From: Cerioporus squamosus
Taxonomy: Eukaryota; Basidiomycota; Agaricomycetes; Polyporales; Polyporaceae
Direction of reading: 5' to 3'
Assembly: GCA_022592435.1 (NCBI GenBank)
Contig: JABYQS010000032.1
Span: 1-64,000 of the forward strand
DNA length: 64,000 nt
In this document: positions 43,357 to 54,320 of the stretch, piece by piece
How the letters are laid out: each line of letters begins with the position of its first letter
How positions within the stretch are numbered: the stretch's first letter is position 1
Notes under the pieces: model-generated
What the model was told of the DNA's origin: nothing
The model's database searches: none
The model's input: the letters and a program-made list of their open reading frames with translations, nothing else
Translations under genes and position numbers: made by a program

Positions 43357-45088
43357 TCAAGTAGAGTTGACCTGCCAATGTGGCATGTTCGTACTAGCTT
43401 CGTGCCGCGGACCTCGTGCAGAATCATACCGCGAGCATATCAATATACACATACAAATCTCCTTCAGCCGAATACAGGCAGCGGCTTTGGCCGGATTACC
43501 GAGTGACGTATAGAGGATATCAGAGCTCTGCGGACATATGCACAGATACCAGGACGAAGGTCACGGTGGTCGCTCGAGGGATACGAGCGGCAGTGGTCGG
43601 ACGTCGATGACCGCATGCACGCCACTGGGGGAATACATCCACGGTCGCGACGTTGCAGGCAGCACCGTCGCAGCCTGGAAAGTCGCAGTGGTGGCTATGT
43701 CGTCACCGTGAGTATATGGCCGTCTCGCAATGAGTCTCGAGGCTCATTCCGTCGTCATGCGGAGTGATAGGAGATTGGGACCGAAGAGTAGCCACAGCAT
43801 ACGAGACTAGGTCGCTTGCGCTGAGGATGTTAGCGAGAGCGGGGTTGGAATGCTCATGCCAATGATTCTACCGCGGCCGGTGGCTGAGAAGATCATCTGG
43901 ACAATTAGAGGAGGTACAGCGAAATGACATGAGAGCGCTCCCTGCAAAGATCTCGTCAGAGTCGTCTCATCGACCGGGCACCTCCCGTGGCAGTTGATCT
44001 ATAGGTGTAGCGCAGACCTGACTTGACTGAGTTTGAATTTGACTTACTATATTTGGTAGCAAGTAACTCAAGTAAACAATCAGCCACCCGATGTTCGTAC
44101 TTAAATTCCCGCTTCGTTTCTGCAGTGTTTGAGCTCAAAAAAGGGCCAAGGGGTAGACAGAGTATGTACCAACACAATGAGGGTATTGGTGTAGGACGGG
44201 ATTTTGGGCAGGAGGGGGAACAATTAATTCCTGGTCGCACTGCTGATAGATAGGCGCTCAGCACATCATACAGGCTTGCGAGCCTCTCCTGCATGGCATC
44301 GTGCCATAGATCACACCTGAGACTGTACAAATACATGCATAAGAGCTTATGAAGAGGTTTGTTACGCAGTTGAAGCCCACAAAAATGCACCAAATCTGCG
44401 CGAGCGCGTCCTGTACCGCTGTTGTGCAATTCCCGGCGCTAACGCGCCGGAAAGAAAAATCGGTCAACCTCCCATGTACCTCAGAAAGACGCAGATAATA
44501 GCGTCTAACGTGCCCGAGGTGTCACTGAATTAATTTTCATTGAGGGGAGCCATAGAGAGCCTGCACGGCCTGCGGCCGTGAATTAATTTAATTAATTTCA
44601 ATTAATTTCCGAGGCGCCGCTACGCCTATAGCTCAAGTGCCTCCTCCCGTGGTGTCAGCCACATGCGCAGGCGCGCTCGATCAAGTAACTAGCTAGAGGC
44701 GGAGTGCTTGGCGGGCCGCAGTCCCGACCCGGCCGAAAGAGCTGCCGAGAGCGGCAGGAAGCTGCAAAGGAGCATGTCAGCCACGTGGATACGCGCTGCG
44801 AATTCTGAATCCTGATACGGCGCGGCCTCTAGCTTGCGCCTACTAACCTCGACTCACAAGTTACAACCAGATGTTCTCAAGAAGACGAGACGTGGCTAGA
44901 CGTAGATTCTCACGTAGGTACTTGCCCAGTTCGCTTGTTTTTGACTAACGCGGACCGCGACTGCTACTGTTAGGAGCTTCCCTGTAGTACCGACAGTACC
45001 CTCAACATCTTCTTAGACCCACCGACAATCCTGAGTAGCCGGGAATATATAATCTCACCCTGTTCCAAATGCACGCCCAGGCCTCGCG
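43357..45088. other. Intergenic, with an AT-rich palindromic patch
   Basis: No gene is convincing. The minus frame 43956-44429 is open but has no recognisable motif. At 44524-44606 AATTAATTT-type words repeat five times around a perfect hairpin, CACGGCC-TGC-GGCCGTG (44560-44576). Confidence 0.4.
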
Positions 45089-47062
45089 ATGGCTAGCTTC
45101 ACGGTAGAACGTGGAATCGATGGTCAACCCACGTCAAGGACCGCCGGCGGCTTCGTCATCGTTCCAGGAGACGTCAGTGAGACAGTATTGAATACAGGTC
45201 CGTAGTGCGCCAAAACTCTTGTTACGTTCTGGATGGCTGACGGGAGATGACGACTCCCAAAGCGCATCCTCAGTCGCCTGACCCCGTCACCGTTGCCCCT
45301 GGGGCGAGTGATCTAGGTAATTCATGAGCCATCTCGATTGCACCCCAGGGCTGACCTCAGCGTTGCTGCCAGTACACGAATCGGGAAATCACTCAATCTT
45401 CGACGAGACAATCGAAGCAGATATAGCGACAGCGAAGCGAGTCCGTCGAAGCGCACGGCTAGTGGATGCCCGGCCCCACCAAAGCGTCACAATCCGCTAT
45501 TCAGGCCGAGGCGGGGCCATCCATGATGGTTACATTTCGTTAGCATGTGTACATGGCAATCGATCGCTAAGAATTGCAATAGGTCAGGCGGAACACGCTA
45601 CTGTTACCCTGAGGGAGTGGCAGGTGCCCTCGGGTGGCTCAACCTATGCCGACACGGAGCTAAGCTTAGCAACAGTGCGTCAGGGACCCCTGCTTAGTGC
45701 GATTCTCACTGATCCCCCTTCTAATCAAGCAATGCTGGTTTTGCCGGCAAGGAGGCTACGTTGCTCTCTGCGAACAGTGCTCTTTGACCGCCGGGTGTAT
45801 TACGAGGAACGGAGTACGGGGCTGCTTCCCGGACTGTCAGACATGGACGTGTCCTTCCTGTTACGAACGGGCAGGTCTATCGCCGCCGGTCAGTACCATA
45901 ACACAACTGTCCCCCCTGATCATCGGTTTGACTCAGCTTCGCGCAGTATGTTGTGCCCCTCTGCGCTGTCGGCGTTGGGGAACAAGGTATGAGCAACACA
46001 CCGGTTGCGTTGTATCAGTTGTATTGCGAAGACGATGAAAGGTTCAATGTTCACCGCTCTTCGACATCGATCCTCGAGAACATGTTGCGGAGTCGTTTCA
46101 TTTCCCGAGTCAGTAATGTACGAGGTGCCTCCCTTCGCTCTGCTCTGACACCTCGCAGGAATCTGGGCTGCTGGTCTTAAACCGTGGCTTCCATGACCTT
46201 GCCGATAGGCGAGTGGTTGCAGACTTGAAACGTCATCGACTGGCACTTGAAGACTTCGCTGGGTAAGACTGCATCTGGATCTTGACTGCCGTGTAGCATC
46301 TCATGCCTGCACCAGATCTCGACCATGTGATTTGATAATGGTGCTGAACACTCACGCCAGCTCGAGCCATGGAGGTCTCCTGTATGGACACGGCAAGAGT
46401 ACTGGTCTGCCGACGGTAAAGTGGCGTGACTTACAACGTGCTAGAACATGAGCTGAAGTCGCCTCATAGATGCTAGATCACGTTCTTGGCACCACTGTGC
46501 CAGTGGAGCTGTTCAGGAAGTCGATTCTCTTCGTGGTCGCCTGCGGCGGATTCATCGAACATTCCATGGAAGAGTTGCGGGTGATGAGGTATGCCTGCGT
46601 GAGTCCATATGAATGAAGTACTAAATTGCCTTCAGCTCGAAGTTCTCCGTCGCAATAGCCTTCGATGCGCCGAGCCTGGACCCGATCTTGGTTGTATCCC
46701 AATTCGTGACCAGCGTTGTGGACTACTACGTCCTAGGACAGGAAGACTTATGGCCAGCCATTCGCTACGCCTTGAAGCAAGAGATCATGAAGCATACCTC
46801 CATCTGTGTAGGCGAGAAAGGACACATATATAGGGTGTCGGACGCGCCCCTGCGGAGAAAACCGAATGGTGAGGAGGTGCGATGCTGCCGACACATAGCG
46901 AAGTATACGGGATGCGATGGCCAGTTCATCACGTTCCGATGTCGAGTCAAAGATCACCCAGGCCCTCGAAATTTCCGTGTGAAGCTGCATCTCGCCGCAC
47001 CCGGCTTTCGCGAAATCTGGGGCCATAGAGGAGGACAGCGTTACATAGTAGTCAAGATATGA
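45089..47062 (+). CDS. Large Cys-rich protein, agaricomycete family, unknown
   Basis: The first exon MASFTVERGIDGQPTSRTAG (45089-45197) joins in frame to 45349-45674 (GLTSALLPVHESGN ...). That exon joins to one with a PHD/RING-like cysteine pattern, QCWFCRQGGYVALCEQC then TWTCPSCYERAG (45730-45874). Later pieces are LYCEDDERFNVHRSSTSILE (46018), ESGLLVLNRGFHDLADRRVV (46161), LFRKSILFVVACGGFIEHSM (46510), FSVAIAFDAPSLDPILVVS (46640) and a C-terminus with Cys pairs ending GGQRYIVVKI at 47062. The order 'Cys module, then ...VVACGG..., then ...IAFDAP...' recalls an expanded family of agaricomycete proteins of unknown role. Exon joins between 45937 and 46470 are uncertain. Confidence 0.55.
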
Positions 47063-48509
47063 CCGGGCAGCGGGATGGTTTTGAGGTCGACACCTTCCAA
47101 GAGTAAGATATTTTTGGTACCTGACATTACAGTGGTAATGCATAAGAGCGCGTTGAGTGTAACAATTTCGGCTGTAGAGCCAGTGTCAAGACCGTATTGC
47201 CCTCTGCTTCTGCGAGACATGTCCGATTTCGCCACACATACAGCGGTGTTATGAAACGAAGGGATCAAGTACACTCTAAAAGAAGACCTGCGAGCGTGTG
47301 GGGTGGCTACGGTGTGACGAGTGCCACAGATCGGGACATCCAGTCAGGACGAAAGTTGCGCTGACCGCGCTGGTATCAGTGACAAGCTTAGATGCTTCTC
47401 GACGCTTCAGTACGTTCTTACGCATCGAATTGTCTTGTCACTTGCTCGAGGGAAGAGCATGCAGGACGAAGCAGACCGCCACTCGGATCAAGCCGCTATC
47501 TCCGAACAAATTTCTGTGCTCCGCACGAACCTTCGGAGAAGGGGCTGTAAGCTTTCGGGAGGGTCAACCGGTCTTTCGACGCGTCCGCGTCCTGGCGAGG
47601 CGGAGTCTTCGGTCTTTATAGCTCGGTGAGGTTATACTTCGAAGTTTTTGCATTGCTCAAACAAGGTTTCCTGGCCGTTATGTCGTTTGGTAGGAACCGA
47701 AGGCAGATTCATATCATCATCGTCGCCCGATCTACCGACAATTGGCTACGCGAACTTCGTGCACAGGCCTTTGGATTCTTGGTATGTTGGATATCCATGC
47801 ATAACTTGTCAGTTCTGGCTTAGTTAGCCCCTCCGCAGTCTCCAGGTCTTACCCAGAAGACACGCGACGCGACTTAAGCTTGCACGCGTTGCGCACGTCT
47901 CCGAGTCGCGCTTGCTGCGTTGGTACCAATTGCGTAAGTCGTGCGAAGATGCCCGAGGTCACCGGTTACCCCAGTGAAACTGCCTCGTGCTTCAGCTGCG
48001 CTCCTTCCCACATCGCCATCGACACCAGCCACGCTCCGTCGACACAAAGAGCCCTCCGCAAGGCACGAAGGCCCTCGCGTTACTCTCACTCGCGCTGCGA
48101 CCGAAACAGCAGCTGAAGCGCAACCCCGACCCGGACGTGGCAACTCACATTACTGCCACATCTCTTGTGAGGCTTCGACACCGTTATGCGGGTACAGGAT
48201 AAGGTAAGAGCCTCGTGTTCGAGGGTCTCGCCGATAATGCAAGAGCAGACGGCGGTTTCCGGACCCAGAGATCTGGTCTTAGGTTGCGTTGATCAGCATC
48301 GATCTAGGAGGGATCTACAGCATGCGTAAGTACTCATAATGATCATAACCGGCAAGTAGCCCTGGTTATCAGAGTTGGCACGGTGACGTACTCAGCGCTG
48401 AGTGGCACTTCGCTCGGGCTTCGAGGATGCTACATATAAAGGCTAACATAGCTGAGCTTGCGTCGCTTCGACCACTAGCACATACTTGCAGCACCCAGCG
48501 CAGCGAACC
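47063..48509. other. Unassigned region
   Basis: Short overlapping frames only. A block at 47494-47560 (CTATCTCCGAACAAATTTCT, CTCCGCACGAACCTTCGGAG, AAGGGGCTGTAAGC) is related to the repeat at 18103-18161. Frames at 47874-48207 are Ala/Arg-rich on both strands and look like GC-rich chance frames. Confidence 0.35.
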
Positions 48510-49015
48510 ATGGCCAGACAGCGATGCTACACGAAGCCCAAAAAGTCTCGCTATGAATGCCCTGTCTGCCGGAAGCCTCTGGAGATCCGTCGCTGCAACA
48601 ATCCTAAATATGTCATGTACGGCTGCAAGTATGTCGAGGTAAGTGCCGCATCGCAACGTCCGGGCCCACAATTGCTTACCACTATGTAGTGCAAAGACCA
48701 TGCGACCCCCTACGAAGGCTGGCCGAAGAGGTTCCAGTGGGTCACGAACTGGTACCACGCTGGGGACAGGGCGCAGTCGCCGCCTCTGTACCCTTCGGCA
48801 CTGCCGTTAACTACACCGAGACAGCTGCAGGTGATATTGTTGTCCTACTCAGCCACTAGAGAGCCGATCAACTGACATGACCGTCCCTTGCATAGGTATC
48901 ACGGGAAGGAGCAGCAGGAAGTAGCACAGCAGGCCGGGACACGAGGCGGCCGGTGGTCGTGATCGACCTCACCACGCCAGAGGGGAGCACATACTTCAAT
49001 CCCATCGTCTTGTAA
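48510..49015 (+). CDS. GRF-like zinc-finger protein with SUMO-interaction-like tail
   Basis: Three exons join in phase 0 (48510-48638, 48690-48830 and 48896-49015), giving 129 aa. Residues ~14-55 read ECPVCRKPLEIRRC, NNPKYVMYGCKYVEC and YEGWPKRFQW. Two Cys pairs with an internal NP...GC and a trailing aromatic resemble a GRF-type zinc finger, a module that binds single-stranded nucleic acid in other proteins. The C-terminus carries RRPVVVIDLTTPEGST. VVVIDLT fits the hydrophobic core plus acidic residue of a SUMO-interaction motif, like that in PIAS proteins. Small size and lack of a catalytic domain suggest an adaptor. The family call is by pattern only. Confidence 0.7.
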
Positions 49016-50911
49016 AGCAGCAATGACAGTACATGCCAGTAGTCATCATAAACTCAGAGATTGTACGCAAGCGTGAGCCGTACCATTGATTGCGAGCTTT
49101 CGGGGTGACAGACGCCCGTGCACCGACACGATGACATCACATTGACAGTTATGGCCACGTAAGCATTATTTTTGTCAGCACCTCTTCCCTGGCCGTGCGC
49201 GTGACCATCGACGTCGCCACGCTACTTTACTCTCTTCCTCGTACGTCGTCAGAGCCGTGGATTCACCTACGTGTCATATCCAAGCCAACCACAAATGCAC
49301 GGTACGCGTCATGAGGTGAAATCGCTGGATCTGTGCAAGGAACACCACCGAGGATATGCTATCGGAGAGGCTTCACCTGTTCTGTATGTGGGGTGACCGC
49401 TTCATCGTCCCAATCCGCGATCTGACGTTTCTTGCGAACCAATCAAACAGGAGAAAATTGCCTGCTGGACGCAGTGCCTACTGTTGAACGCCCCGGCAGA
49501 ACTCTTTGTGCTTCCCGGACGTGATCGCGGTACGCGTGCGTCTGCGGAGGTGAGTCGCTGTCCTCTCTCACTGCTTGAATATCTTTCTGTGTAAATGTTT
49601 GGCGGTCGCAATAAGTCATCGTCTGTGTGTGTCACAGATTGAAAGCTTCCTGCAGGCATTCAAGTCCAGCCCTCTGCATTGTGCCGAGTGATATCAACAG
49701 CCTCTCCAGGCACAATTCCCTGCTGTTAGTTGGAGAGCGGTTGACAACTCTGTACGGCTCCGCGCGCGTTGTGAAGCAAGACTGGGCGCAGGGCTGCACG
49801 CTTGTCTCCGACCTCCGATGCATACCGTCTCTCGGAGCTACGGCGCATTCGCTGCCAGCGCATTCATCTCGCCATCTCACACTCTGTATACGTACGAGGC
49901 TGCTGGGCGTAAAGCAGAGTCTCGCACTAGAGGATCACAACCTGGCCTGCACGGCACCGAGATATCTTTCGGACATCGCGAGCAGCTGTGAAAGACGAAG
50001 TCCACGTAAGCAGCGTCTGTTCTTCGCTATGGAGGACCATTCGACGTTGCGAGTCTCCGATAGCTCTCGCATGCGTACATGAGCCACTTGTCGGCTTCGT
50101 CTGTTGAATATTTGCTGCGATTGGTTCTTGGGGATCGATGAAGGGCGTCGATTGCGTAGAATCGCTCGAAGCAAGGCGCCTCGTCGCACGCTACTTGTCT
50201 GAGCGGGGGTCGTGCCTGCGGAAGGCGCAACTCCGCGCTCGCCGCCGCATCCGTACCCTCGTCTTCTCCGACACAACTGCCGTCAATGCCTTCCAACATT
50301 CATAGCGACGGTGGCTCCGCTTGGACTGTAGAGAGAACGGTGCCGCTGATGGGCTTGGCCTCGTGTTGCTCGGATGGTGTCAGCGACGAACTCCGTCCAA
50401 CGACAATGCCACAAGTAATACATGTGGCAGCATACAACAGGAGTCACATGTAACGTGAACTGTGCATCTTTCGTTGATCGTGGATTAGATCCCACCGTTG
50501 CGACCGACGCTTTCGATGGAGACCGCAATGTGCAGTGCAGTCACGGTCACGGACGGCTTCCCTTCGTGGAACAAGGCCGTCCCTCACAATGAACTCCCGC
50601 TTAATCGGACGCCTATGGTCTCGTGGGAAGGACGTGTAGCTGGCTTTGACTGACCTGCACAAGCGGTGAGCATTTGTAATTGCTTGAGGCGCGGCGGGCT
50701 CGTCAGCGGCGCTGTGAGCACCTTCGATGTCTGCAGCTGCGTCGTCTCTTAGGTTGCAGCTTGGACTGTCAATGCGAACTCGCCTTGACCCACCTCTCCG
50801 TCGCTTTGACTGTTGGGAAACGTAGATATATCTACAGCATGTCTGTCGAACGTGTCAGTGTCTGCGTTGCTTGCCTGCTTGCACCTAACGCCACTCCTCC
50901 ACACGTTGACC
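49016..50911. other. Mostly unassigned; possible small exon pair
   Basis: At 49451-49552 and 49638-49689 the plus strand reads EKIACWTQCLLLNAPAELFV and, after an intron with GTGAGT...CACAG, IESFLQAFKSSPLHCAE and a stop. This could be the end of a small gene, but its start cannot be fixed. Frames at 49627-50082 and 49935-50276 overlap on opposite strands and have no motif. Confidence 0.3.
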
Positions 50912-51535
50912 ATGTCGCGCACGGCTTCTGGTGAAGACTTCTCTAAGCCTCGTTCATTCCGGCCCAGCTCTTATTCCACTCTCGCTAACTGGAACGGTGA
51001 CAAGCCGGAGGACCATGTTGCTTGGCAGACCTTGCCCACCCACGCGCCACATCCAACGAGACCCAGTCCAGAGGCATTACTAGACGAGTTCTATCTCCGC
51101 CGGAGTAAGAGGCCAACCTGTCAAGAGCAGTACGAGTTGTCTCGTGCAACGGGATTGTCGGCAGGAGCCATTGCTCAGTGGTATGTTACCCCCGTGGACT
51201 GGCTTACTCCGGAGAGGCTGATGTATGCCCACACAGGTTCCTCAGTAAGCGAGATGCGGATCCCTCGTGGGCTTCTACGAGGCCGGTCCAGACGCCTTGG
51301 GATATACAGAAACCCCGCGTCCGGTTCACTGTCGAGCAACAGCAACGCCTCGAGGGTTACTACCAGCTGAACAATAGGCCTGGTACTGCAGAGCAAGCCC
51401 AGTACGCGGTTGAACTCGGTGTTGACGTCGAAGCGATCTACAACTGGTACGACTGCTGTCCTCACGAATGTCTCCCCAGTCCCTCGTATTAACCTTGCCC
51501 ATAGGTTCGATCGCAGGCGCCGGCAGAAGATCTGA
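50912..51535 (+). CDS. Double-homeodomain protein, 169 aa
   Basis: Three exons join cleanly (50912-51180, 51237-51446 and 51505-51535). Two homeodomain-like units follow one another. Unit 1 is residues ~46-97 (PSPEALLDEFYLRRSKRPTC, then ATGLSAGAIAQWFLSKRDAD). Unit 2 is residues ~112-169 (VRFTVEQQQRLEGYYQLNNR, ELGVDVEAIYNW, FDRRRRQKI). Both carry an intron in phase 2 inside the Trp-Phe pair of helix 3, the same place in each unit, which points to an internal duplication. Homeodomains bind DNA through helix 3. Here the usual WFxN Asn is replaced (WFDRRRR in unit 2, WFLSKRD in unit 1), so DNA recognition may be altered. In basidiomycetes homeodomain proteins include mating-type factors, but nothing here shows that role. 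Confidence 0.82.
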
Positions 51536-53059
51536 GACTTCCACACTTATGCTGGACGTTGCGCACTCACTGCATCTGGCAGATCCTGTTTAACCAGTCA
51601 TCCAACGGCACTCTTTGTTTGTCACTTACATTTATATCGATATTCTGACGACTTATTCAACTTACCCTCCTGCCCCCCCACATCCCTATCATTACCATAG
51701 ATGCGACATACTTACAGAATTCTGCTTGTCGTTCCGCACATCCCGGGTCATCATTTGGACTAGCAGATCAATACATCCTCCGTCTCCGTTATTTGCATCG
51801 TTACTGTTGACATTCTGTGGACTTCATCACTCTGCCACCCGACTTACGTGCCATTGACGCGTTGAGGTATCATTAGCATTAAATGGCATCATGTATTTTC
51901 CGCCCTCGCGCTCCTAGCGGTCTTGTGTTTATGAACTAGTAGTCTTAGACCGTACAAGGTTCAAGATCGCATACAGGGCAAATACGAGGAAGACTACTCC
52001 ATCTGACGACTGTCCCTTGCCACTCAGCCTGCGCTGTTATTGTTCTCTGATCAAGTTCTCTGTTTGTGGCGCGGTAAGGTGATAGACGGTAGAGTATTAT
52101 TTGAGATCGATAGTATGAAGAGGTGCATCGAGAGCGACTGAAAAAAAACCCCTGCAGGAGGCGTCGAGGAGCCAAATGAGGGGGACAGGCATACAGGCCA
52201 AAGCGGAGGAGAGAGCAACGCTTCAGAAAGCAGAAAGGAGGCAGAAAGGCTCGCGCAGCTGCCAGGTGCCCGTTCTGGCAGCTCGAGCGCTGCATGAGCA
52301 TGTACGCCTCAGTATATCTCGAGCAGCTCATCTCGCGAGGGCGAGTTGCTTGTCATAGTTGGGCGCGTATCGGCTCGATACGGCTACATGCGAGCAAACA
52401 AGAGACGCCTTGCATTCGTTTCAGAAGGCCGATCGAGTGCGTATGAAGAAGCGGGAGCAGGTACATTCCGTCGCTGCATGATTCGGGTCGGAGGCGCCCA
52501 CGAGGCAGACGCACGAAGTACATCTGCTGCGTTTGACCTGGGACGCCCCCATCACACCTACAATCGCCTCAGGCTTCGCACGAACATAATGAATGCATGC
52601 GCCCGTGTCTGTATAAGGTCAAAAGCGGATATGTGGAGCCTTAAACGACTTGTAAGGTGAAGGGCGAGGAGCACAATGATGTTTCGTGAGGTACGAGATG
52701 ATTGACGGGCGTTGAATAACTGGCCCAGCCACGACGCGTACGCGTCTGCGAACGCGGAGATGCACACGATTCTCAACGCCTGGGCGAGGACCGATCTCGC
52801 GGACGTCGAGCGCTGGCCGGGCTTTACAATTTTGTCTTGAATACCAAGGCAAGTGGAAGTGGCCGTCGTCAATGGGCAGAACAATGCGACGAGCTCCACT
52901 TCCGCTTGTCTCGCACATCACAATTCGCGTGGTCTGAACGAAGTCAAACTGAAAAAATGACACGACGGACCTTTCTCCCTGCTCGTCTGTAGATAGGCTG
53001 ACCAGAAGCCCCTTGAAGGTCCTGCGGTGGGGGAAGAGAGAGACTTCCATCGGGAGTTC
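51536..53059. other. Unassigned; AT-rich then open minus frame
   Basis: 51600-51900 is T-rich with no gene. A minus-strand frame from about 53045 to 52619 (MEVSLFPHRRTFKGLLVSLS, then RIVMCETSGSGARRIVLPID) is open and continuous with one frame of the satellite. It could be a short gene that starts at the array edge, but nothing else supports it. Confidence 0.3.
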
Positions 53060-54320
53060 GGTGTCGTGCGGCGCTCTGCACGCGTCGGGGCGTGCGGCGA
53101 GGAGCCGCCGCCTGTCTGCGTGCGTTGCGGACCGGCTGAGTCGACGTCGGGAGGCCGGTGTCGTGCACGCGTCGGGGCATGCGGGGCTGAGCTGCTGGAG
53201 GTCGACGTCGGGAGGTCGGTGTCGTGCGGCGCTCTGCACGCGTCGGGGCGTGCGGCGAGGAGCCGCCGCCTGTCTGCGTGCGTTGCGGACCGGCTGAGTC
53301 GACGTCGGGAGGCCGGTGTCGTGCACGCGTCGGGGCATGCGGAGAGGAGCCGCCGCCTGTCTGCGTGCGTTGCGGACCGGCTGAGTCGACGTCGGGAGGC
53401 CGGTGTCGTGCACGCGTCGGGGCATGCGGGGCTGAGCTGCTGGAGGTCGACGTCGGGAGGTCGGTGTCGTGCGGCGCTCTGCACGCGTCGGGGCGTGCGG
53501 CGAGGAGCCGCCGCCTGTCTGCGTGCGTTGCGGACCGGCTGAGTCGACGTCGGGAGGCCGGTGTCGTGCACGCGTCGGGGCATGCGGGGCTGAGCTGCTG
53601 GAGGTCGACGTCGGGAGGTCGGTGTCGTGCGGCGAGGAGCCGCCGCCTGTCTGCGTGCATTGCGGACCGGCTGAGTCGACGTCGGGAGGCCGGTGTCGTG
53701 CACGCGTCGGGGCATGCGGGGCTGAGCTGCTGGAGGTCGACGTCGGGAGGTCGGTGTCGTGCGGCGCTCTGCACGCGTCGGGGCGTGCGGCGAGGAGCCG
53801 CCGCCTGTCTGCGTGCGTTGCGGACCGGCTGAGTCGACGTCGGGAGGCCGGTGTCGTGCACGCGTCGGGGCATGCGGGGCTGAGCTGCTGGAGGTCGACG
53901 TCGGGAGGTCGGTGTCGTGCGGCGCTCTGCACGCGTCGGGGCGTGCGGCGAGGAGCCGCCGCCTGTCTGCGTGCGTTGCGGACCGGCTGAGTCGACGTCG
54001 GGAGGCCGGTGTCGTGCACGCGTCGGGGCATGCGGGGCTGAGCTGCTGGAGGTCGACGTCGGGAGGTCGGTGTCGTGCGGCGCTCTGCACGCGTCGGGGC
54101 GTGCGGCGAGGAGCCGCCGCCTGTCTGCGTGCGTTGCGGACCGGCTGAGTCGACGTCGGGAGGCCGGTGTCGTGCACGCGTCGGGGCATGCGGGGCTGAG
54201 CTGCTGGAGGTCGACGTCGGGAGGTCGGTGTCGTGCGGCGCTCTGCACGCGTCGGGGCGTGCGGCGAGGAGCCGCCGCCTGTCTGCGTGCGTTGCGGACC
54301 GGCTGAGTCGACGTCGGGAG
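53060..54320. repeat. 158-bp two-part satellite array
   Basis: The array alternates a 97-bp half-unit (A, starting GGTGTCGTGCGGCGCTCTGC) and a 61-bp half-unit (B, starting GGTGTCGTGCACGCGTCGGG), both ending in GACGTCGGGAGG. Full A copies start at 53060, 53218, 53463, 53753, 53911, 54069 and 54227. Two variants occur: an 87-bp B/A hybrid at 53315-53401 and a 71-bp A copy at 53621-53691 that lacks 26 bp between two GTGCGGCG words. Copies are almost identical, so the array is young or homogenised. It is very rich in G+C and CpG. No stop occurs in any minus-strand frame. Confidence 0.92.

Noticed and set aside
53060..54320. CRISPR-like regular array
   Set aside because: The units are tandem and nearly identical with no unique spacers, the period is 158 bp, and the genome is eukaryotic.
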